Assembly (NCBI GenBank): GCA_947568835.1
Contig: OX387611.1
Location: 9,490,001 to 9,554,000, forward strand
Reading direction: 5' to 3'
Source of the DNA: Protonemura montana
Taxonomy: Eukaryota; Arthropoda; Insecta; Plecoptera; Nemouridae
DNA length: 64,000 nt
Shown: positions 36,101 to 51,100 of the stretch, piece after piece
How positions within the stretch are numbered: the first letter of the stretch is position 1
Layout of the letters: each line of letters starts with the position of its first letter
Notes under the pieces: generated by a model
The model's database searches: none
What the model was told of the DNA's origin: nothing
What the model saw: only the letters and a program-made list of their open reading frames with translations
Position numbers and translations under genes: made by a program

Positions 36101-39100
36101 AGATCATCTGGCTGGATCCTATGTTCTATCCAGGTTATTTGAGATCATCTGGCTGGATCCTTTGCTCTTATCCAGGTTATTAGAGATCAGCTGGCTGGAT
36201 CCTATGTTCTATCCAGGTTATTTGAGATCATCTGGCTGGATCCTATGTTCTATTCAGGTTATTTGAGATCAGCTGACTGGATCCTATGTTCTATCCAGGT
36301 TATTTGAGATCAGCTGGCTGGATCCTATGCTCTATCCAGGTTATTTGAGATCAGCTGGATGGATCCTATGCTCTATCCAGGTTATTTGAGATCAGCAGGC
36401 TGGATCCTGTGCTCTATCCAGGTTATTTGAGATCAGCTGGCTGGATCCTATGCTCTATCCAGGTTAATTGAGATCAGCTGGCTGGATCCTATGTTCTATC
36501 CAGGTTATTAGAGATCAGCTGGCTGGATCCTATGTTCTATCCAGGTTATTTGAGATCAGCTGGCTGGATCCTATGCTCTATCCAGGTTAATTGAGATCAG
36601 CTGGCTGGATCCTATGTTCTATCCAGGTTATTTGAGATCAGCAGGCTGGATCCTGTGCTCTATCCAGGTTATTTGAGATCAGCTGGCTGGATCCTATGCT
36701 CTATCCAGGTTAATTGAGATCAGCTGGCTGGATCCTATGTTCTATCCAGGTTATTAGAGATCAGCTGGCTGGATCCTATGTTCTATCCAGGTTATTTGAA
36801 ATCAGCTGACTGGATCCTATGTTCTATCCAGGTTATTTGAAATCAGCTGACTGGATCCTATGTTCTATTTGGGTTGTTTGAGATCAGCTGACTGGATCCT
36901 ATGTTCTATTTGGGTTGTTTGAGATCAGCTGGCTGGATCCGTTGCTCTATCCAGGTTGTTTGAGATCAGCTGGCTGGATCCTATGTTCTATTTGGGTTGT
37001 TTGAGATCAGCTGGCTGGATCCTATGCTCTATCCAGGTTATTTGAGATCAGCTGGCTGGATCCTATGTTCTATTTGGGTTGTTTGAGATCAGCTGGCTGG
37101 ATCCTATGTTCTATCCAGGTTATTTGAGATCAGCTGGCTGGATCCTATGCTCTATCCAGGTTGTTTGAGATCAGCTGGCTGGATCCTGTGCTCTATTTGG
37201 GTTGTTTGAGTATCTCAGAGATACCAACGTCACAGAATTTGGTTGAAAAAAGTCGGGAAGTAAAACACATTCTAGATATTTTTATATTATAATTATTGAG
37301 TGTATTGGAGATAAAGGATTCAATTTCAACACACCAATTGCAATTTTTTTTTTAATGTGTAATCTTGTCATTTACGGTGTTTTAAGACTTGAGTAAAAAT
37401 ATCATAGGAATTTTCTCAAATGCTAGGACATTGCTTTTGGTTGACTTGCTAGGCTTTCTGAATAAATAAAATAATCCCATACTGATAATGAATACCTATG
37501 TTTCACAAAAGTCAAATTTACTAGGTGCTAGGGTTTCAAAAATGCCAGTGTAATATTGCACGAAACCATGCTTTTCAATGTCGAAAAATGTCATCTTTGT
37601 ATTTTGCTACATAGCAACATAGACATTTTCCAAGATCACAATTAATTCGCTGCAAGACAAACAAACATTTGGTTAAATTAAATTGTGGAATGGAATTGGT
37701 ATATTAATAACAATTTAACTCTTGTAGGTTGGTGAGTAAATACTTTTAAAATAAGAAGAAATTAATTATTTTTCGAAAATAACTCTTTGGTTTGTGATCA
37801 AACGTAATGAAGGTTCCAATTAAATATCAAGCGCACCGAGGGCGCTTGCGCGAGCGTATTTACATGAAGTTCTCTTGGACGTTCGTTGAAGCTCAAGTGA
37901 CTTCCCCCCTCCCCTCCCCGCCCCCTCAACACACCGACGCTTTCATTGCCGTTTGCCAAGGGGCTTTGACTTGTCTTTCCCTGCAAAGCCTCCGGGTCAT
38001 GTATCTCCTATTCACTAAAAGCCCCATATGAAGAGATTAATTCACAAAACCCAGTTTTGTACATGACTAGAACTTGTCAAAGATTGTCGATTTGGTTGGC
38101 TTTGAAAAGGTCAGTTCAATCTGCCATATTTTTCAGTCTATGACTCCTGGAAACCATTTTTCGCGGAATTTCCAATGTATTAAAAAATGAGCAGCTTAAT
38201 TCAATGGGAAAAATGTATCTTCTCTCAAGGGCTGGACTGTAGCAATACAGGGGATAGTCCTTGTGCTGGTATCTTCTCTCAAGGACTGTCCTCTGCATTG
38301 CTACAGTCCAGCCCGTGAGAGAAGATACCAGCACAAGGACTGTCCCCTGCATTGCTACTGTCTAGCCCGTGAGAGAAGATACCAGCACAAGGACTGTCCC
38401 CTGCATTGCTACAGTCTAGCCCGTGAGAGAAGATACCAGCACAAGGACTGTCCCCTGCATTGCTACAGTCTAGCCCGTGAGAGAAGATACCAGCACAAGG
38501 ACTGTCCCCTGCATTGCTACAGTCCAGCCCGTGAGAGAAAATACCAGTACAAGGGCTGTCCCCTGCATTGCTACAGTCTAGCCCGTGAGAGAAGATACCA
38601 GCACAAGGACTGTCCCCTGCATTGCTACAGTCTAGCCCGTGAGAGAAGATACCAGCACAAGGACTGTCCCCTGCATTGCTACAGTCTATCCCGTGAGAGA
38701 AAAAAACAGCACAAGGGCTGTCCCCTGCATTGCTACAGTCTAGCCCGTGAGAGAATATACCAGCACAAGGACTGTCCCCTGTATTGCTACAGTCTAGCTC
38801 GTGAGAGAAGATACCAGCACAAGGACTGTCCCCTGCATTGCTACAGTCTAGCCCGTGAGAGAAGATACCAGCACAAGGACTGTCTCCAGCATTGCTACAG
38901 TCTAGCCCGTGAGAGAATATACCAGCACAAGGACTGTCCCCTGTATTGCTACAGTCTAGCCCATGAGAGAAGATACCAACACAAGGACTGTCACCTGTAT
39001 TGCTACAGTCTAGCTCGTGAGAGAAGATACCAGCACAAGGACTGTCCCCTGTATTGCTACAGTCCAGCCCGTGAGTAGGGTATAATTGCCATCGAGTGTT

Positions 39101-42100
39101 TTTTACGAAGTTAAACCGGTGGTCCCCTTAGTGCTTTTAACAGGATTAATTGATTCCCCATATAATAAAACTGTTAAAATTAAAAAAAAAAAAATCAATA
39201 ATATGGGAAACAAAATATGTGTTGTAACGAGACAAAAAAGAAGGCCTTTAAGTTACTTGAAATCTTATTTAAATTGCAAACGCTTGCAATGCGTGGAGTG
39301 TTTTATTATTAACAACACTAATACCATCTATCGCGGGTCTTGCTCTAACCCATTGAGCTACTTGAACACATGATTTTTGAGACATTTTTTGTGTATTTGA
39401 GTTGGGTAGACCTGAACACTGGTTTAGGGTCAAGATTGCAGAATGCAGTTCAATTTAACAGTTGACTCACCTGGCGGCAAGTTCCACGTGACGTTGAGCA
39501 TGACGACAGGTTTTGGGTTGTACATGAACAGCGCTGTAGCAGACAAGCGCACGGACTGCAAGGCGGATTCGATGGACGCCACTGCAAGAAAAAACAGAAC
39601 ATTCATATATAACAGAAAAACGTTACAAACAAAAAAAAAGATTAGTGGGGTTTAAAGCGACACACTGTTTTGTCAACGGGTCATTTGGCACGGGTCTAAT
39701 GGTGTCGGTGAGCGAGTGGATGATGATAATGATGATTATAAAGATGTTGATGAACCTAACCTAGTCTAGAGATTATAATAAGTGGAGAAGGGAGGAGAGA
39801 GGAGAATAAATCTGGTGCTGGTCCACAACCTGACCCTGTCAAAGAGCACCTAGGGGACCACTGGTTGAACGCCCCTTCCAAATGACGGTAAAACGTGAGT
39901 AACTTCATAAATCCATGCTGTCGAGAGGTTGATAAGCAAGGCGAATGAAGTTGCTGTACTAACTATCATCCCTCCAACCTCTCTCCCGAACAGAACTGGT
40001 CATTTGTATGATGGTCACCCATCCAATACCTGACTCAGCGCAGTGTTGATTAACTTTCATCCCTCCAACCTCTCTCCCGAACAGAACTGGTCATGTGTAT
40101 GATGATCAACCATCCAATACCTGACTCAGCGCAGTGTTGCTTAACTTTCATCCCTCCAACCTCTCTCCCAAACAGAACTGGTCATGTGTATGATGGTCAC
40201 CCATCCAATACCTGACCTAGCGCAGTGTTGATTAACTTTCATCCCTCCAACCTCTCTCCCGAACAAAACTGGTCATGTGTATGATGGTCACCCATCCAAT
40301 ACCTGACCCCGCGCAGTGTTGCTTAACTTTCATCCCTCCAACCTCTCTCCCGAACAAAACTGGTCATGTGTATGATGGTCACCCAACCAATACCTGACTT
40401 AGCGCAGTTCATCTCAACCCTTTCCGAACATCTATATATATGTGTTGGTCCTCAATAGATTTACATTCTTACAATTGAACCATATATTTTCACTTAGCAA
40501 AAAAACGATTTTTAGTAGCAATAAAATTTATTTGCGAAATGTATGCAAGAATTAAGTCATTATTTACATTTTTAAAACTTTTAAAGTAGGTATGATAGCT
40601 GTGAAAGCATTTCTTACACTTAATTTTGAATATTAGGAAAACAAAATTTCGAATGACACCCGCCATAAGACCCACGAGAATAATACCGATAAATCGAACA
40701 GTTTGTCGTGTTGGAAACATCGGTTCTCGTTGGATCACCGAAGTTAAGCAACACTGCGCTGGGTCAGGTATTGGATGGGTGACCATTATACACATGACCA
40801 GTTCTGTTTGGGAGAGAGGTTGCAGGGATGAAAGTTAAGCAACACTGCGCTGGGTCAGGTATTGGATGAGTGACCATCATACACATGACCAGTTCTGTTC
40901 GGGAGAGAGGTTGCAGGGATGAAAGTTAAGCAACACTGCGCTGGGTCAGGTATTGGATGAGTGACCATCATACACATGACCAGTTCTGTTCGGGAGAGAG
41001 GTTGGAGGGATGAAAGTTAGTACAACAACTTCACTCGCCTTGCTTATCAACCTCTCGACAGCATGGGTTTGTAGAGGAATCCTGTTGTTCGCGTTGTACT
41101 GTCCTTCGGAAGGGACGTGAAGCCGGTGGTCCCCTTGGTCTTCGACAGGAGTAGGCTACGTGCCGGCACCGGGTCTCCCTCCCTCCCTTCTAGGCTAGGT
41201 TAGGTTCATCATCATCCTCATCCTCATCCGCTCATTCACCGACGCCATTAGACCAGTGCCGTATGGCCAGATGTCAAAACAGTGCGTCGTTAAACACCAA
41301 TAATCATTTAATAAAATTGGCTTGAATGAGATTTTCGTTTTTTTCATTTACTGTAAATATATGGTTCTATTTAATAGAGTAAATAGAAGTAACTAGTATA
41401 TGTTACGAAACGTCGGGAGATTTAGTTGTCCCTTACTAAGCATTTAAAACCTATTTCAAATAGTTTTTCTTTAATTTACGATATTTATATATTTTTTTAT
41501 TGATTTAACTAAAAATATTTTAATCTCACCCTGAAGATGGCAGTTCAAACTTGGCTGAAATATCGGGAGAAGTTATTTTTAGCACAGAAACCTTTGAAAA
41601 AGAGTATAAACCGAAAAATCACTAGTATCATACACCCAACGGCTCTCAAAACCTTAAGGAAATAAAAAAAATATATATATTTGTATTTCATCAGATTCCG
41701 TATGGCCCTTAAGGGATTTAATTTTGTTGTTCTTGTAATTTGAAAATTTCTGTTTGGTCAAAAGATATAAATTGGATTTTATTTATTTAGGTTCTTTGAA
41801 AATAGATGCTATATCATTGTCTGGACGTGTAAAAGCTATTCGTGTTTTTCTATCCAGTTTCAATCCACGCAAGTTTTGTGCCCGATCGATATCGATCCTT
41901 GCAAATCGATGCCCAAACGGGGACTCAAACCCCGATCTCCACCTATTGCGGGTGTTGCTCTAGCTCATTGAGCTACTTGGACACTGGCTTTTTGAGACGA
42001 TTTTAGTGTATTTGATGAGAATGACAGTTCTCCAAGGAGTAGAACCAAGAGGCTGTGAATACTCACAGTCACTCTGATTCTAGTGACGCTATATCACATC

Positions 42101-45100
42101 ACAACCTGTCAAACTTCAGTAACTACAATTTGACTTTCGATGCATATGCTGTGAAATCTGGTTTATATCGCAAACGCTTGCAATTTGTTGGGTATTTTAT
42201 TAAAAGGAACACTATTACCCTCTCAAAAGTCGATGCCTGAATCAAAGGGCAACGTTTTTTGAGATGGTGATAGAGTTGATAATAATAAAATATCCCGCGC
42301 ATTGCAAGCGTTTGCAATTTAAATTAGATTTCACCGTATATTTGCTTTGCACATAAATAGTCTCGTAAAAAATTCTGAATAAAGGATGTAATTTATTTGA
42401 TTACTAAATTTCAATGAATTGCAACTCTGCGATTCGTGAAGCACTGTAAATAATAGCTTGCAAAATGGCAAAGTGTACCAATCAAAATTTTGATACGAAT
42501 ATAGATTTTCAAGAAGCAATGTTTTGCAAACAGTCAGAAAGACTTCTCCGTTTTGTGGTAAAAACCCTAAAATGGAACATGTGGATGTCAAAAGCTATAA
42601 GCAACAAGAGAAATGTTGGTACAGCGATTTTGACACAGATTATGACACCGGTCGGGTTCCGCTTTAATTCAGTCTGAAGACGAGAGGTTTAAACAACTAA
42701 AATCTTTCCAGTAAGTATTTTGCGGAAAGGCGTAAAAGCAAAATTAACCGGATTAAAGTTTTGGCTAATTATCAATTAAAGAATCCATTGAACCTCCTAT
42801 GCTAGACCATGATATACCCGTGGTAACATAAGATAGCAGAATTGAGAAGCTCTGTCAGGTGATCTCAGCATCTCCATGGCTACCAAACATTGAATCTACC
42901 ATTGAACCTCCTATGCTAGGCCATGATATACCCGTGGTAACATAAGATAGCAGAATTGAGAAGCTCTGTCAGGTGATCTCAGCATCTCCATGGCTAAAAA
43001 AACGTTGAATCTACCATTGAACCTCCTATGCTAGGCCATGATATACCCGTGGTAACATAAGATAGCAGAATTGAGAAGCTCTGTCAGGCGATCTCAACAT
43101 CTCCATGGCTACCAAACGTTGAATCTCCCATTGCACCTCCTATGCTAGGCCATGATATACCCGTGGTAACATAAGATAGCAGAATTGAGAAGCTCTGTCA
43201 GGCGATCTCAACATCTCCATGGCTACCAAACGTTGAATCTACCATTGAACCTCCTATGCTAGGCCATGATATACCCGTGGTAACATAAGATAGCAGAATT
43301 GAGAAGCTCTGTCAGGCGATCTCAGCATCTCCATGGCTACCAAACTTTGAATCTACCATTGAACCTCCTATGCTAGGCCGTGATATACCCGTGGTAACAT
43401 AAGATAGCAGAATTGAGAAGCTCTGTCAGGCGATCTCAGCATCTCCATGGCTACCAAACGTTGAATCTACCATTGAACCTCCTATGCTAGGCCATGATAT
43501 ACCCGTGGTAACATAAGATAGCAGAATTAAGAAGCTCTGTCAGGCGATCTCAGCATCTCCATGGCTACCAAACGTTGAATCTAGCATTGAACCTCCTATG
43601 CTAGGCCATGATGTACCCGTGGTAACATAAGATAGCAAAATTGAGAAGCTCTGTCAGGCGATCTCAGCATCTCCATGGCTACCAAACGTTGAATCTACCA
43701 TTGAACCTCCTATGTTAGGCCATGATATACCCGTGGTAACATAAGATAGCAGAATTGAGAAGCTCTGTCAGGCGATCTCAGCATCTCCATGGCTACCAAA
43801 CGTTGAATCTACCATTGAACCTCCTATGCTAGGCCATGATATACCCGTGGTAACATAAGATAGCAGAATTGAAGAGCTCTGTCAGGCGATCTCAGCATCT
43901 TCATGGCTACCAAACGTTGAATCTACCATTGAACCTCCTATGCTAGGCCATGATATACCCGTGGTAACATAAGATAGCAGAATTGAGAAGCTCTGTCAGG
44001 TGATCTCAGCATCTCCATGGCTACCAAACGTTGAATCTACCATTGAACCTCCTATGCTAGGCCATGATATACCCGTGGTAACATAAGATAGCAGAATTGA
44101 GAAGCTCTGTCAGGTGATCTCAGCATCTCCATGGCTACCAAACGTTGAATCTACCATAGAACCTCCTATGTTAGACCATAATATACCCGTGGTAACATAA
44201 GATAGCAGAATTGAGAAGCTCTGTCAGGCGATCTCAGCATCTCCATGGCTACCAAACGTTGAATCTACCATTGAACCTCCTATGCTAGGCCATGATATAC
44301 CCGTGGTAACATAAGATAGCAGAATTGAGAAGCTCTGTCAGGCGATCTCAGCATCTCCATGGCTAACAAACGTTGAATATACGATTGAACCTCCTATGCT
44401 TGAAAGTTTGTTTTGTTAACAAAGTTGGCAACGAAAATGACCTTCTTAGGTTAAATATAAATGTGACTACATTTTCGCGTGGATGGAGGTGCCGTTAGCG
44501 CCGGCTGAAATCGTAGATTCGATCTTAGAAATGCCAGCGCCTGCTGGAAAAGTAGGTTTTGAGTTAAGACTTTTTTTTTGTACATCAAAGTAGTTCTAGT
44601 TGAAGTATTTTCTAGTATAAGTCCTCTTCACATGCAGTGATATTCGGATTATTCTCTTTGTATGAAGAATTAAAGCGCATCTATATTGTTATCGACCTCT
44701 GTCTAAAATGTTGAATATTTCTACATGCAAATATATAGATAAAAGTACGCTGGAGAACTTAAGGAAAAGCAAAAATTCATCTTGAGAGCGTGATCCACCT
44801 CTCGAGGGAAATCACTTTAAGATTCTACTAGGCACGCGTATACAAAACTCTTGGTAGACCACGAAATATATTGTTTTATAGAACGTTACGTCACAAGGTC
44901 GTTATTTAGAGTGGTGATTCGTAACCCTGGTATTACTGTCAGTAGCACCGTGCTAACTAGCACCGCCATAGCACCAAGCAGTAACCCCGACCTAGAGCGG
45001 TGATTTGTAACCCCGTTATTACTGTCAGTAGCACCGTGTTAACTAGCACCACCAGAGCACCAAGCAGTAACCCCGACCTAGAGCGGTGATTCGTAACCCT

Positions 45101-48100
45101 GGTATTACTGTCAGTAGCATCGTGCTAACTAGCACCACCATAGCACCAAGCAGTAACCCCGACCTAGAGCGGTGATTCGTAACCCTGGTATTACTGTCAG
45201 TAGCATCGTGCTAACTAGCACCACAATAGCACCAAGCAGTGACCCCGACCTAGAGCGGTGATTCGTAACCCTGGTATTACTGCTAGAAGCACCGTGCTAA
45301 CTAGCACCACCATAGCACCAAGCAGTAACTCCGACCTAGAGCGGTGATTCGTAACCCTGGTATTACTGTCAGTGGCACCGTGCTAACTAGCACCACCATA
45401 GCACCAAGCAGTAACCCCGACCTAGAGCGGTGATTTGTAACCCTGGTATTACTGTCAGTAGCATCGTGCCAACTAGCACCACCATAGCATCAAGCAGTAA
45501 CCCCGACCTAGAGCGGTGATTCGTAACCCTGGTATTACTGTCAGTAGCACCGTGCTAACTAGCACCACCATAGCACCAAGCAGTGACCCCGACCTAGAGC
45601 GGTGATTCGTAACCCTGGTATTACTGTCAGTAGCACCGTGCTAACTAGCACCACCATAGCACCAAGCAGTGACCCCGACCTAGAGCGGTGATTCGTAACC
45701 CTGGTATTACTGTCAGTAGCACCGTGCTAACTAGCACCACCATAGCACCAAGCAGTAACCCCGACCAAGAGCGGGGATTCGTTACCCTGGTATTACTGTC
45801 AGTAGCACCGTGCTAACTAGCACCACCATTGCACCAAGCAGTAACCCCAACCTAGAGCGGTGATTCGTAACCCTGGTATTACTGTCAGTAGCATCGTGCT
45901 AACTAGCACCACCATAGCACCAAGCAGTAACCCCAACCTAGAGCGGTGATTCGTAACCCTGGTATTACTGTCAGTAGCACCGTGCTAACTAGCACCACCA
46001 CAGCACCAAGCAGTAACCCCGACCCAGAGCGGCAGTATTAATACGCACAATTTTCAGTAACTCTGGCTTCAGTAACGCTTCATGCAATTGGTTGCTTTGT
46101 CCTCACTGCACTGTGATGATCAACTGAAACCCAGGATGTCATTTTGACAGTGCTATTGGCAAAATAACGGTCACCAGCGCCGTTATCGTTTGCTCGGCAG
46201 AAAGTTTTAATTAAAAGTGGTCCTCTGATTAAACCAATAAACTCATCGGTCACGTTATAAATAATTAAATGAACTATAATTTCTTATGTGAAGGGACAAA
46301 AAGAAGACCTACTGAACAAACATCTCCTGAATCTGCCCTAATTGAAAGTTCCACATTGCTTTACCTTTCAAAGTTTGTAGACATTTATCTGAAATGAAAA
46401 GATTTTTCGAAGATAACCGAATGCGAGGAGAAAAGTGTTTAAGCTTTGTTGCAAGCAGGTCTTAACAAGTGCTTCGTTTTTGTTATTTCCTTCACCTGTT
46501 GCATAGCTATACACAATGACGCTGCATAAAAATAATAAAAAAGCATGTGAAACTACTTAACTTTTTATTTACTAACTTAACTTTCAAGTGTACTTTTAGT
46601 ATGAGTACTCTGGAACCACTTTAAAACAAGTTTACATGAGCATCAAGTGAATTACGCTAACAATGACAACTCTTGTTTCACCCACCCATTACTATTACAT
46701 TGTGATGAACTGCCCGATGCCGGGCACGGGTTACTTGTTTTAGATTGCCATGACAGCTCTTGTTTCACCCACACATTACTAGGACTTTGTGATGAACTAT
46801 CCGATGCCGGGCACGGGTTACTTGTTTTAGATTTCCATGACAACCCTTGTTTCACCCACCCATTACTATTACATTGTGATGAGCTGCCCGATGCCGAGCA
46901 CGGGTTACTTGTTTTAGATTGCCATGACAACCTTTGTTTCACCCACCCATTACTATTACATTGTGATGAACTGCCCGATGCCAGGCACGGGTTACTTGTT
47001 TTAGATTGCCATGACAACCCTTGTTTCACCCACCCATTACTATTACATTGTGATGAACTGCCCGATGCCGGACACGGGTTACCTGTTTTAGATTGCCATG
47101 AAAACCCTTGTTTCACCCACCCATTACTATTACATTGTGATGAACTGCCCGATGTAGGGCAGGTGTTACTGGTTTTTTTTACCCTTTTCGATACAAAGTT
47201 TTAGTGATTGACTTTTGCCCCTTTGCAATTTCTCTTACAGACTAATTGTATAGAAGGTGAGAAATACCAGGCAAAGTCACCTGATTCAGACGGGGTTTGT
47301 CAAACAGAATTGTATTCATCTATCTTGATGAGGGTCTGGTTTTGAAAGGACCCGATACATTTTGGTTTTGCAAAGTCGGCTTTTGGTGGGTTGGGAGTGA
47401 GGGTTGGAAGATTATTAAGTAAATCCTTGACCCGGCCAATACTTGCAAATTAACTTGGCCGTGTGTAGCAAAACCTTACCTGTTGTGATTGCTTCGTCTT
47501 CTGCCTGGGCGGAATATTCTCCATTAGAACCCATCTGCAACAAGAGATGACCACAGCATGTTAGGAAGTTTAACCACCGAACGGTTTGGTGTGTTGGAAA
47601 CACCGGTCCTTGTGAGATCACCAAAGTTTAGCAACACTGCGCTGGGTCAGGTATTGGATGGGTGACCACCGAATGGTTTGGCGTGTTAGAAAAACCGGCT
47701 CTCGTGAGAGGACCAATTAAATTAAAATAAAAGAATATTGGTGACCTTAAAGTTGTTTTCTTAAAAGCGATTTTCCCAAAATGCGCACAAATTTCAATTG
47801 AAAGTAAAAATGATCCCAAAAGGGCTACTAAGCCCTATTCTAAAAAAAAATCTTTTTCGCAGATTTCTCACAAAGTTAATAGATTTTGTTCACACAAAAT
47901 AATTTTCAAATAGATCACTGGCTTACGACTTTTCAAAGAAATCATGAAAAGGCAGCTGTGACAACGTTTCATAATGCTTAATAAGACTTGAAATAGAATA
48001 CTGCTTGTGCTAGCAGCAAGCCTTTGAAAGAAGACACAGAACTCTGCTTTCGACTGGCTCATTTCTGCGCAGACATCAAAAGGTAGGTGATTAAGGGAAA

Positions 48101-51100
48101 GTGTATTTACTTAGAGTCGCTGGATGCCGCTGGGGAATCGCTGGGAATTTTGTAAATGTTCATACAGGTAATGTTCTGGACAACGAAAATGGTTTTGATG
48201 TTGCCTTTACGATTATAACATAATTAATGAGATTATCATTGGGTTTCTCATTGATGTTCTGACCGCTCGATGGCGCTTGTAGCCGTCTTTGTAAACATAC
48301 TTCAACAGTTCAATAATTACGACTCAAAATATTTGTATATGAACACAAATCGTTGAGATGAACATTAAAGAAGATTAACTGAAAGAAAACCAGACTCAAA
48401 TGCGAGAAATCTTCGAGAAATAACAGAATACAATTTCTGAACTCTCTAAATGACAGTAGCGCTATCTCTGAGCGACCACAATTTTTGTCGGTATAGCAGT
48501 TTTGGTCAACAATGTTTTGCTGTTGCATTTTAGCGCTGGGACTCTTTGGGACATATACAAGCCCTATGGTAAAAGGGTATAAATTGCGATATAAATACAT
48601 AAAGAAATAAAAAAAAAAGATATTCTCTTTTGCAGTAAAAATCAATGCTTCACGCCTGAGAGTTTATTAGCTTTTCGAGAAGCTTTGTTGAAGTTAATAA
48701 AGTTTGACGCTGGAAGTCTTACTTAACGTAAATACCCGACGATGTCAGGAAATAGAGTGGATTTGAAAATATTTCGCGTAAAATGTGATGTATTTTTTTT
48801 TAATAACACAAAAAAAATCACAATATTCCTATTTTTTTTTTTAGCTTTTTGCTACGATGTGAAAAATGTAATGCAAAATAAAAGCATGCTCTTGATTCTA
48901 GAGTGTGAAAAGGTCATTGAAATGAATGAAAATTTTCAATAAATGTACATGCTCTAAAATCTGTTAGAGCAGCATCTCAGCAAACGCATTAAGTGTAGAA
49001 TGAGAACCAGACAGGTGCCCTGAATCAAAGAAATTTTTTTAAAGTATGGGTTTAAATTTAGGCTATTTACAAGCTATTTAGCTATTTAGCTATTTATGGC
49101 TCAAATTGTTAGACCAATTTCGATGAAATTTGCAAAACACATCCAAAATTTCGATACTTGAATCTGCAGCGTTTGCTCCAGAGTCAAAATATTTTTACGG
49201 TAGGTTCATATTTAAAAGCAATCCGTTGGTGATCTGAGCACACCAAAATAATCAAGATGGCTACCAATTAAAAAAAATATACAAAACAAAACAAAGAAAT
49301 AAAAAATAAAAGAAAAAACGCTCATCCTAAACGGGACCCAAATTACGTTCAAGAAGCCTTAATTTATTTTGCTTCGTTCGTCCAATCAGCGATCCTCACT
49401 GGACTCAGAGACTGCGTTTCTTGTTGCCGCTGTCAAAACAGTGCGTCGTTAAACAGCACATAAGCGATCGATATACTCGCTCAGAGATAGGCTTATGTTT
49501 CCGCGTTATTGACATTTGTGACCTAAGCATCCAATCATCATCAATCGCCGTCGCCTCCTCTCCGATGTCGACGTCGGCGTCGAGGTTGACAAGGCGACGC
49601 CCGGAACGACGCTGCAATAATCACAGTGGGAAGTCGTCGAGAAAAGAGCTGTCATAGGACCACGATGACATGCGATTTTGGGCTTGCTAGCGGAGCGAAA
49701 TTCTAAAGCCACAAGTAGAAAAATCCTTTTGTACTTTATTATTAGGAACACTATAACCGTCTCAAAAATAGATGCCCAAACGAGGAATCAAACTTCGATC
49801 AATACCTACCGTGGGTGTTGCTCTAACCAATTGAGCTAGTTGGACACATCATTTTTGAAAGGATTTTAGTGTATCTGATGAGAATGACGGATCTCCAAGG
49901 AGTAGAACCATGAGGCTGTGAATACTCACAGTCACTCTGATTCTAGTGACGCTATATCACGTCACAACCTGTCAAACTCGAAAAACTCCAATTTGACGAT
50001 GTGTTCGTTTAAATATGTCAAATAACTAAAAATAACCTATTTGGGCATCAATTCTTAAGAAGGGTGTGTATTATAATAAAAAAAATTGGTGTAGCTGTAT
50101 CTTGTTGATACGGCCGATATTTGAGCGATGACTACGTTCAACTACCGCGTAGGCACGTAGGTCAACTACAGTACTGACCGCACTTCACATGCAAGAAACC
50201 ATAAAATCATAAAAGATCTTCATCTGAGATCATTCAACAAGTCATCAATACGTGTGCTGGTAAAACGCCACTGCGTTTGGAAATGTTTCTCACGTGTAGT
50301 TCACATGCCGGGGGTCAGCGACGTACCTACCCCATCTACGTACCTACCCCATCTACGTACCTACCCCATCTCCGTACCTACCTCATATACGTACCTACCC
50401 CATATACGTACCTACCCCATCTACGTACCTACCCCATCTACGTACCTACCCCATCTACGTACCTACCCCATCTACGTACCTACCCCATCTCCGTACCTAC
50501 CCCATATACGTACCTACCCCATCTACGTACCTACCCCATCTCCGTACCTACCCCATATACGTACCTACCCCATATACGTACCTACCCCATCTACGTACCT
50601 ACCCCATCTACGTACCTACCCCATCTCCGTACCTACCTCATATACGTACCTACCCCATATACGTACCTACCCCATCTACGTACCTACCCCATATACGTAC
50701 CTACCCCATCTACGTACCTACCCCATCTACGTACCTACCCCATCTACGTACCTACCCCATCTACGTACCTACCCCATCTCCGTACCTACCCCATATACGT
50801 ACCTACCCCATCTACGTACCTACCCCATCTCCGTACCTACCCCATATACGTACCTACCCCATATACGTACCTACCCCATCTACGTACCTACCCCATCTAC
50901 GTACCTACCTCATCTACGTACCTACCCCATCTACGTACCTACCCCATCTACGTACCTACCCCATCTACGTACCTACCCCATCTACGTACCTACCTCATCT
51001 ACGTACCTGCCTCATTTACGTACCTACCTCATCTACGTACCTACCCCATCTACGTACCTACCCCATCTCCGTACCTACCCCATCTACGTACCAACCCCAT

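Noticed and set aside
38263-39078. 271-codon Cys/His-rich repeat protein
   Set aside because: The 54-bp unit is a multiple of three, so an open frame is expected by default. It lies antisense within an intron.
46647-47204. 185-codon repeat protein
   Set aside because: Product of the 87-bp array (29 codons per unit); the opposite strand is open as well.
49523-49611. Extra minus-strand exon between receptor exons 1 and 2
   Set aside because: It has a good acceptor (ttattgcag) and coding-like residues, but its 89-bp length breaks the phase between exons 1 and 2.
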